Notes under the pieces: generated by a model
The model's database searches: none
The model's input: the letters and a program-made list of their open reading frames with translations, nothing else
Told to the model about the DNA's origin: nothing
Shown: positions 1 to 9,600 of the stretch, one piece after another
How positions within the stretch are numbered: the first letter of the stretch is position 1
Layout of the letters: each line of letters opens with the position of its first letter
Origin: Eucommia ulmoides
Lineage: Eukaryota; Streptophyta; Magnoliopsida; Garryales; Eucommiaceae
Assembly (NCBI GenBank): GCA_016647705.1
Contig: CM028339.1
Location: 24,095,803-24,159,802, forward strand
Reading direction: 5' to 3'
DNA length: 64,000 nt
Program-made: the position numbers and the translations under genes

Positions 1-458
1 GAATAGATTCGGGAGTTCCAAATCTTCTTCCAAATCTGATATAGCACAATCGTGTCAGGGAATATGGATTTGGGAGTTTCGGGGGATCAATCAATGAAGT
101 GGCAATAAGATTTAAATGTTAATAGCCGAATATTTTTGTTATTGTATATTGATGGTGTTGCATTTGTAATATATTTTGTTTGTTGGCGATGATACTTAAA
201 TGTTAATTATTGTTGATTTTAATAAAACCAATGTGCAATATTGTATAAACAGAAGAAATTATATCAATTTTGTTTAGGTTTAATTTTTTTAGCCACAATC
301 ACTCACCACCACCACAATCATGCAAGTGTTGATATTTTTTTTGTTTGTACTTTTAACTTCAGATTAAGTTTTTCATTTTTTAATTTTAACTTCATATTAA
401 GTTGTGTTCATCTGTTTACCTGAATGGTATTTTTTTTCCCCAGTGGCTCAAGGTGAAA

Positions 459-714
459 CATGGTCGCTCTTCTAGAGACTAACCGCACCAAACAGGTATG
501 TAACCCAGCTAATTGATTTTTTCTCTAATTAATGAGTTTAAAGAAATTTGCAGTTATAATGATTGTTTAATATATATGATTTCGATCATGGTCGCTCTTC
601 TAGAGACTAACCGCACCAAACAGGTATGTAACCAAGCTAATTGATTTTTTCTCTAATTAATGAGTTTAAAGAAATTTGCAGTTATAATGATTGTTTAATA
701 TATATGATTTCGAT
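459..714 (+). repeat. 128-bp tandem duplication, two copies
   Basis: A block beginning CATGGTCGCTCTTCTAGAG at 459 is repeated almost perfectly from 587, giving a period of 128 bp. Each copy contains an in-frame ATG followed by a GT donor-like site (AAACAG/GTATGT), so it may be a duplicated fragment of a captured exon. The peptide is too short to recognise. Confidence 0.8.
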
Positions 715-2384
715 CACATTTTCTCTATACATGCAAGGGTCCCAAGAAAAAGTCCCTATTACCAAAAAATTGGGAACAAAAATTGAATTTGTGAACAAAT
801 GGGGTACAACTCTCTCTCTCTTTCTTTATGTTTGTATTTATTGTCAATGTGTGTACCCGTGAATTCTTGACTTCCATTACTTTTCTCAGTGAATATTTTA
901 GAATCATCGTTTTTTGATGAGGTACTAAATAGTGTTCTAAACATTTGGGATAAGAACAGAAATAGATATGTTCAAAAAATCTAGGAACGAAACAAACAAT
1001 GAAACTGCCACCTCAAATTTCTTCGTACGAGTAGTGAAGAACTAGAAGATAAATTGAACCTAATTTACTATTTTCTTATTTTTTTAATCACAATCAACCT
1101 CTATAGATTTTGATTTCAAATTTGACCTTTTGAATTTTTTGTTTGTTGTTCTTCTAATAAGAGATTTGATCACCATACCGGCACCGTAACTACGTACCAC
1201 CCTTCAGGCTCCAAGACCACTAATCCAAGCTTCGATTAACCACAGCTACCTCTTCCACCATTTAAGTTCATGAGTTTTGTTGTTCCCATAATTCTTTTTT
1301 GGAATCAGAAACACTAAAAAAATTGTTTCCATGTTGCATCCAAATTTTTACAAATGATCTGTTATTTCTTTTTGTGTTCATATTTTTTTACGTTCATTGC
1401 TCTTTTTTATCTTTTGTTATTACTCCAAAAAAATTTCTTCAATAAAAAAAATTGATAATGGTTTGACATTCCCATAAGTATATCCACAAAAAAAATTCTC
1501 CAGCATTATTGTTTATTGTTCTACTTTATTATCCTTGAAACATGTAATCACATGGATGCAATATTTAGATTCTTACTATCAAATAATTGGGCAATGAAAA
1601 AACAAGAAATGATCTACCAAATTTTAGCACGAAAGGTTGAGGGACGGCAACGATAGAGAAATATTGGAGAAGCTAGGTGTGAAAAATACTCGACTAGACT
1701 CTTAAGACTCAAGTGAGTAGTCCTCTCTCTCTCTCTCTGTATGTGTGTGTGCGTGAAAATATAGAATTTTTAGTGGCAGATTAAAGTGATGGTTGTGATT
1801 AATTGGGTTGGATGATGTGGATTGTGGGTGAGTTTGAATGGTTAACTGCAAATTGTGCATTTGTTGTTGATATATATAGTTCAACTTAATTAAATAAGGT
1901 ATTTTTTTAATATGAACTCTAACTTTTAGTTGTGGAACAGTTTTTTTTTCTTGAAAGAGTTTGTGCTAAATTGCATAATCAAAATAATTGCTAGAATATC
2001 GATTTTTCGATTTTGAGTTATAGCATGGTTGTCGTGATTATGATGGTTGCTTTCCAAATTACTGTTTCTGCTCTGTCTGTTCCCAAATTTCTATATCTAT
2101 TCCTATATTTCTGATGAGTCGCGGTGTTTTTGTTCACATTTCACACATTTTTTGACCATTTTAATTTACCCTTATCAGTAAATTTTAAATCATTATTTAA
2201 GCGCAGTAAAATAAATGCGAAAGAAGAGTTTTTTGTTTTCAATTTGTGGAATGTGGGAAAAAAATAGAAAAATTGATGCAAAAGGAAAAAAATGTTTCAA
2301 TTCTTTTATCAAATTTTAAGAACAAAATTTTGAGATGAGAAAAAAAGAAAAAAAAAATTAAGATGGTGTTTCTTTGTGTTTCAA

Positions 2385-3990
2385 TTTCAGGATTCCTATT
2401 TTATTTCTATTTAACCCTCATCTTCTGTTTTGTAATTCTTTGTTTTGGTTTGTTTGCCATAGATCTAATTAGTTTTTTGTTTTTAATTCTTTTTATTTTT
2501 TATTGTTTAATTTTTTGAATGGTATTTTTTTTTTTTTTATTTACCCAAGAAGGTTATATATTTTTTGTTCTTACAGGTTTACATAATCCTGCATCATCTT
2601 CATTGTGCCTATGGAGTTAAATGAAAGAAGTTGAAACTGTTTGGTGAAGAACAAAATTGGAGTCGTAGAGTGAGTTTATTTCTCATTGTACATTGCAAAG
2701 TTCTTTTTCTTTTTCTATTTTTTTTTTTTTTTTTGGTTTAACTCATTTTTAATTGTAGTATTATTTTAATAGCTGAATATTTTTGTTATTATACTGATTG
2801 TGATGTATTTACAATATACGTTGTTTGTTGGTGATAGTATTTAAATCTTAATTATTGTTGTTGTTGTTTTTTAATAAAAACAGGTGTAGAATATTATATA
2901 AATAAAATAATTATGTCAATTTTTTTGTTCAATTTTTTTTAACATACATGCCTTTGAGCTGATATCGCATTCCATAATGAATCCTGTTGAATTTCATTTT
3001 TCATTAGGAAAATTGTCTTTAATTTTTATGGCATCTTTGCATTCTATTACCTTAGATGTATGCCGGCTTCAAGCAACAAGTGATTGTTCATTTCAATTCT
3101 ATGGTTGTTCACATATTTTTGTCTGCTCCCAAATTTTTTCCTTGAGTTCTGTGCCTATTCCCATATTTCTATATTTTTGTTCCCAAGTTTCTGATGTGTC
3201 GGCAGTGTAATGTGTAGCAGGTGCAATAAGTGTATATCTCAACTATTTTTGTTTTAGGACACGAAATGGTAATTATTATCTATTTAACCCTTATTTTCTA
3301 TTTGATTATTCTTTTCTTTTTTTTTTTTTGAATGTTTGATAGAGATTTAATTAGTTTTTTGTTTTATAATTTTTTTATTTTCATTTGTTTATCTTCTATA
3401 TTATTTTATTATTTTTATAAATCCATATACCCGAATAAGTTTTTATATTTTATTTTTACAAGTTTACGTAGTTTTATTTTATCTTCATTGTACTTTAAGA
3501 AATGAGGTCGATGACAATGTAGTTAAATTAAAGAAGTTAAAGCTCACTTTTAGCGTTGAAGAACAAAATAGTAGTATTAGATAAAGTAATGTGAATTTAT
3601 TTTCCATTTTAAATTGCAAAGTTTTACTATTTCTATTTGTTTATTTTTATTTTTTTTCTAATTTTCATCCTTTCCCATGGAACTATGTTTTGATTTTTGA
3701 ATTATTAATTATTTTGTTGCATAATGGAGCACTGAAGTAATAGATTTGGATAGGCAGTACACATTTTTCAGTTTGATTTTGTTTTGGTTTAACACATGCT
3801 TAATTATGGTATTATTTTAGTAGCTGAATATCTGTGTTATTAGATACTGATTGTGTTGTATTTGTAATATACATTATTTTTTTATGATAATATTTAAATA
3901 TTAATTATTGTTGATGTTTAATAAAATATGTGTAGACTGTTATATAAATAGAGGAGATTATATCTATTTTTTTAGGTTTATTTTTTTTTT
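2385..3990 (+). repeat. Diverged tandem duplication, about 0.87 kb period
   Basis: The segment from about 2385 to 2930 is repeated in diverged form from about 3265 to 3990. Shared landmarks in the same order are TTTAACCCT, AATTAGTTTTTTGTTTT, an ACAGGTTTAC/ACAAGTTTAC junction, ATCTTCATTGT, a GAAGAACAAAA block and the terminal TAATTATTGTTG block. The second copy runs into the Helitron-like terminus at 4024; the first has a decayed version of that end (ACATGCCTTTGAGC near 2945). Confidence 0.6.
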
Positions 3991-4024
3991 ATATCCATGC
4001 CTTTAGGCACGGGTTATACCCTAG

Positions 4025-4654
4025 TGTATATATATATATATGATACAGAGATGAGAGAGAGAGAGAAGAAAAAGAAGAAATGGTGAGGAGATGGCCTCCA
4101 GTGAACTTTACATCAATGGCAGGGTGAGGATTGGGGGTGTGTAGATCACGTTGACCCCCCCTCGGGGGGGGGGGAGGTTTAGCGACGACTGTTGAGTTCT
4201 TAAGCCCCAAACTTCCGATTTGCTCTACGATGGTGCAGGTGGAAATTTTCTAGCAACGGGTTTGTTCGGAAGAAATTATTCTACTGAAGCTATGGGTCGA
4301 TGGCTTTGAGAGAGAGAGAAGAAAAATAAGGAAAAAATGTGAAATAATTATATGAAGGACAAAATTGTCTTTTCCCTTCCAATTAAAAGGAAAAATAAGT
4401 CTTTTTATAAATATCTACTTTCTCACTTGTTTGAATGTAGAAGTGAGCAAAGTATAATTTTTTGATGTGGAGAGTGATAAAGTGATATTAAGATAAAATA
4501 GATGATGAAAAAGGCAATTTATCCTTCCAAATAAAAACAAAACCGACCCTTTCCTGATCAAATTTTCTGGTGAAAAAATAATTTTTTAGGAAAAAAATGT
4601 AAATGTATTACTGCGGCAAACCCAAACAAAAATCAGTCTTTTCTTTCATAAGAA
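4025..4654. other. Intergenic DNA with (TA)n, GA-rich tract and a C6/G-run hairpin
   Basis: No gene is supported. The stretch holds a short (TA)n run (4027-4040), a GA-rich tract (4049-4080), and a C-run immediately followed by TCG and a G-run (about 4155-4173), which would form a very GC-rich hairpin in an otherwise AT-rich neighbourhood. The rest is AT-rich and featureless. Confidence 0.5.
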
Positions 4655-5392
4655 CTAATTTAGATCTGCGCATTGTGCGCGTGGGGTTAGAAAAAATTAT
4701 AATAAATTTTTAATATTGAATCACGAAATACATACGTACTATTTGGTTACTTTGCTAGTAATATCCAAAAGTGGATGCATAAATTTTATTGAGTAATGAT
4801 ATTTTATAAATATCGAAAATAAATAGACAATTAAAAATTACATAAATAATCATAAAAGTGAAATAATATTTCTACAAATTAACTTTTACTAATATACTAT
4901 AAAATAATTAACAAATAATCATAAATTAGAATTACTTTTATCAATTTTTGCAAGTCTAATAAATTTTAATTTAATTAATTTATATCGTATCTAATTTCTT
5001 TTTGGTTAAAAATATTTTTTCAATTACAAATATTTTCTTAATTAATTTTAAAATGTGCACAAGAAAAATTAATCATATATTTGTGCATTGATTAAAAAAA
5101 TTTATAAATCACAAACCAAAAAAAAAGGAAGAAATTGAATAGCACACTCATTATTTGAAAAAAAAAATGAAAGAGTTTATCAAAATACTTTAAAGAGACA
5201 TTCTTCAACCTAATTAATTCATATTGTATTTAATTTATTTTTGGTTGAAAATATTTTTTAAATCACAATTATTTTTTTAAGTAATTTAAAATATGTACTA
5301 TAAAAATTAATCATATATTTGTGTATTAATTAAAAAAAAAAAAAAAAGTATAACTAAAAAAAAATTATTAGGATACTAATTATTTGATATAT

Positions 5393-5483
<91 letters not shown>

Positions 5484-5771
5484 CTCACTAAAATACTTAA
5501 AATAACCATTCTCCTAATTAGATTAGAATATTAAGAGGGGAAAAAATTAATGCAATATTAGCTATAAAATGAATTAATATTAGAATATTGAAGAGATTGT
5601 TAACGATTTGACTAGTAAGTGAATATGATAGGATTAGTGGAGAGAATTAATATTAATCATTGATTTTGGAAAGTTAGATGAAGAGGCAAATTGGGAGAGA
5701 TAATCTTAGACCAATGCTTTGCTCTTAGTTATTCACATGAGAATCTTACTTCTAATATATAGTATAGTAGA
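4655..5771 (-). mobile_element. Helitron-like non-autonomous element
   Basis: Read on the minus strand the element starts TCTACTATACTATATATTAG at 5771, preceded by A. It ends with a GCGCA-CAA-TGCGC hairpin (about 4667-4681) and TTAG followed by T at 4655/4654. A 5' TC after A, a subterminal hairpin and a near-CTRR 3' end before T are the Helitron signature; the C of CTRR is replaced by T. The 1.1 kb interior is extremely AT-rich, contains a long (TA)n tract and two similar AT-rich blocks (about 4985-5110 and 5225-5340), and encodes no protein. Confidence 0.5.
5397..5480. repeat. (TA)n microsatellite, about 42 units
   Basis: An uninterrupted TA dinucleotide run of about 84 bp inside the minus-strand Helitron-like element. 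It is self-complementary and likely to vary in length. Confidence 0.95.
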
Positions 5772-6604
5772 TGATATAACTAGATAGCCACATAAATTAA
5801 TACCAAGCACCATAAAACAGACGCACACGCACAACGGCACAGGTTGAACACAATCCTCCACTGCTATCTTCAATGATCCCAGCATGCAGATTGGCATTCA
5901 GTTTTTTCGGCCTTTCCCGCTGTTCAAAACTTAGAACAGAAACAAAACAGAACACAAAATACAATCACTAAGGGAGTTCTAGTTTCGCGTTTCTGCTAAT
6001 GTATTTCTATTTTTGTCAACCGAAAATGATAACACAAAACAGATATCTGAAAATAATTCTTTCCTGTAACCATAAAATTGTTCTAGAAATATAAACACAG
6101 AACAGAAGCAAAAAAAAACATCCCATATTTTCTGTTTCATATCCTAGTCATCTGGGGACAGAATTAAAAGCACTAACCAATTGCCTCCTCGATTAACACC
6201 ACCATGTTCGAAACAATAACAGATAGAGAGGCAAATATCATCAATACAACATTAGACTCCAATAATTGTTGGCCAATCAATCCGTAAGATGTTTTCAACA
6301 GAAAGGCATAAAACCTAAAGATTAAACCATTTGGCGCATAAGAGATTGTTTTTCAAAGTTCTAAACCACCTAAACTATTCCCTTCTCAACCCAAAGTTGT
6401 CCTCTGGAAAACCTAAGTCCATCAACAAACCGGTTCCTCCAGCACCAACTCGTATATAGTGTTATCTGAAGTTCCTTCCTACAAGCAATACCTGCAAACC
6501 TGCAAAAAGATGCAATAACACAGTTTCTTACCATTATATTTTGCTCGTTCGCCAAAATCAAGAAAATCTATCTTGATTTTGTTTTAAGTTTAACATCCAA
6601 ATTC
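5772..6604 (-). other. 3' flank and probable 3' UTR of ACINUS
   Basis: This lies directly downstream of the ACINUS stop codon at 6605. The first few hundred bases (to roughly 6200-6350) plausibly form the 3' UTR, but the polyadenylation site cannot be fixed from sequence. About 5905-6140 is enriched in GAACAGAA/TTCTGTTT words in both orientations, like the fold-back debris elsewhere in the window. No coding sequence was seen. Confidence 0.4.
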
Positions 6605-9600
6605 CTACAGCTTGGAGGTCTTCAGCTTTGCCGCCACCTGCTCCTCAGACAGCGGCAAGTAGTAGATACGAGGAGTAGCTCTCGTTTTCCTAAAGATGTC
6701 ATCCAGAGTAACGATCGGAGGGTCCAGTTTTTCAGGAAGTGGGGGAGGGGGTGGAAGAGAGATCCGTTCCCTCACTTGGAGAGGGTTTGATACCAGAGGT
6801 GGCGGTGGGAGGGGTGGTGAAGAGGGGAGAAGGTGTCTCTGAGGCTGTTGTCTAGGAGAGGGTTGGGGCGGCAGAGTTCGTGGTGCTGCTGGGAGGGGAG
6901 GAGCAGCTGGAGTTTGGGGAGGAGGAGGCTCTGCACGCATCTTGACTTCTTGGGGGTCAACAAACTCGGCAACCAAAAGTTTTCCACCATTTGGAGGCCA
7001 CTGCAGGTTGTAGACAGCATTTCGAGTATTTACGGCTTCTTCAACCGATGAATACTGCATCCACAAAGTCAAGAATGACTACAACAATCAGCAAAAATCC
7101 TGCAACACGCCCCCCCCCCCCCCACAAAAAAAAAACACACACAAACACAGATAGAGGGGAAACATACAGTGACGTAGCAGTGTGTTTTGATGGTGTCCAT
7201 CCAAAAGCTAATGACGCTACCCGTCTTGCCTAAAAGTTCTTGCACGGCTTTCAACGTAAAAGGACGGAGAAAACGGTCGATTTTGAGAGAGTTGGTTGAA
7301 GGCCTGGATGAAGGTGGAACTGCCAACAAAATAAACATTATCGGGATGCTGAAGCAAAATTCGATTCAGCATAAAACATTTCCACAAACAAGAGGAAAAA
7401 AAAAGCAGGTAATTCACCTTCACGTTCTTTTGGTGTTTCATCAATGGCCGTAGGATCAATTTTGGATGTGTTCTGTTTCAAAGAAGGATTAAAAGCATCC
7501 TTTGGCGTAGTAGAAGAAGCAACTTTAGTGCTTTGAACTTCAGGAAGTTTAAAGCCTTCGGAGTTCCATCGGCGTTGCCGCTTTGCAGTCTCAGTTTTGC
7601 CAACTTCTTCATTGTCTGCAAAGAACGAACATTAGCACTAGCCTTCAAAAAAGGAAAAAAAATGGTGGGTATTCATTTTTCTACAGACAACACCTTATGT
7701 AAGCCACTATGTAAATACTAGATAGCGATATATATATTTCCTAGGAAACATGGACACTCTACCAGGCTGAGTATCGGTGTCCGACACGTGTCAGAGCGTG
7801 TCCAATTTTTTTATTTTTAAGGTTTTGACACGACACCGACATGTGAGATGAACATATCGGACACATAAGCCCGTGTCGTGAATTTTTTTTTTGGGGGGGG
7901 GGAGTCAATTCTATAATTTTTTATTAACTTACTGTAATTACATTATTATTTAAGCGGTACATCTTGTAATTTGATATTAAATAACCCTGTCAAATAGGTC
8001 TTTAACAATTAGAGAAACAAAAAAAGAGAAGACAGAAACACAATCATCTATTCCCTCCATATTCCGAGATGAAGCAAACAAACGGCCATAGGCCAAACTT
8101 CCTCAGCCTTTCCCCTAATCCAACAACGAACAGGTTCTTCTCTCTCCCTCTCTCTTGTCTCGTGTTTTGATGTGTTTCGCAAAAGTCCTCCCTCTCTGCT
8201 CTGTTTCGTTCCAACAGTCCCTCATTACCTCCACATATTCCGAGACTAAGCAAACAAACGGGTCTCTACCTCTCCCCCTAATCCAACGAGGAGGCAAACA
8301 AACTCCATGCATTATGCACACTCTTAACCTAGCTTTAAAAAATATTTGTTCAGCCAAAAATAAGGAGGCAAATGAAGTTGCTTTTGAGGAGTGTAATTGG
8401 ATAATGGATGTTTCTAATGAAGTTATGATGATAAAGAATTTCATTATGAATCATTCTATGAATTTATCAATTTTAAAGAATTTGCACCTCTCAAGTTGTT
8501 TGTTGTTGCCAATACATGGTTCGTTTCAATACTTGCCATGTTGAAACGATTTCAACTCATCAAGCATGGACTTCAAACAATGGCCATAAGTGAAAAATGG
8601 AGTTGTTATAGAGAGGATGCTACAAACCAAGCTTAATTTGTCAAAGAGAAGGTGTTTAATGATTTGTGGTGGGACAAGATTGATTATATTCTTTCTTTTA
8701 CCAGGCCAATTTATGATATTTTAAGGATGGCGGATAGAGATAAACCTTGTCTTCAATTGATTTATAAAGGGTGGGATAGTTTCGATAAAAAACATAACGG
8801 TCATCTATCGACTTGAAAAGAAATAAGATCACGAGGAGTCAAGTTTTTTTTTCGGTGGTTTACTGTTTACAATATTTTAATTGATCGATGACTAAAAGCA
8901 ATACACCTCTACATTGCTCGGCACATTCACTCATCATAGGTAATTTTAACTTCAACAATTACCTTTTCATTTAGATTCGTTCTTGTTAAACTTTACATAC
9001 ATCTAGATATTGTGTTTTTCCTTCTCAATAGGCACTATAGTGAAGCATGGTTACAAGAGGTCACTAATTGAGTTGTCCCACACAAGGATGAGGAGAATTC
9101 AAAAAAGAGAAAGGCATGCTTAAAGCGTTCTTTTCCAAATTCGGAGGATTTGAAAAAGATATATATAGAGAATTTGCAAATTTTTCAAAGTGTATGGAAG
9201 CTTTCTCAGAATATGATAACATAAGTTAAAGAGAAGATATGGAACCTAAATTTTGGTGGGCCACCCATGGCTATTCTACACCTATGCTTTCAAACTGTAA
9301 CTTTAACGCTACATGGACAACCATCTCCCTCCTCGTGTTGCGAGCGTAATTGGAGTACATACTCTTTCAATCGCTCAGTGAGAAAAAATAAATTAGCCCC
9401 TCAATGTGCAGAAGATTTAGTATTTTGCACAATAAACTTCACCTTTACCTTTTATTAAGAAAAACCACAATACATGGACAAGGATAACAAGATGTGCAAT
9501 TTATATATATATATATATATATATTTTATTTTTATTTTTATTTTATTTTTTTTTTATTTTTTTTTTGTGTGTGTGTTGGGGGGGGGGGGGGGGGTGGGGG

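Larger units (their letters stand above)
1..4024 (+). mobile_element. Helitron-like non-autonomous element, 3' part
   Basis: No credible protein is encoded here. The right edge at 4010-4025 has the shape of a Helitron 3' terminus: a short perfect hairpin (TGCCT-TT-AGGCA), about 11 bases, then CTAG followed by a host T. Inside, AT-rich blocks recur: the block at about 118-290 reappears at 2759-2930 and 3790-3990, each time with AATAT(T/A)TTTGTTAT followed by a TAAATNTTAATTATTGTTG motif. The 5' TC end was not found and may lie left of the window. No Rep/helicase domain is visible. The terminus is read directly; naming the whole stretch as one Helitron is inference. Confidence 0.45.

Noticed and set aside
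6503..6534. A 32-nt intron in the ACINUS 3' UTR (GTAAGA...TTGCAG)
   Set aside because: Too short for plant splicing; the sites are likely chance.
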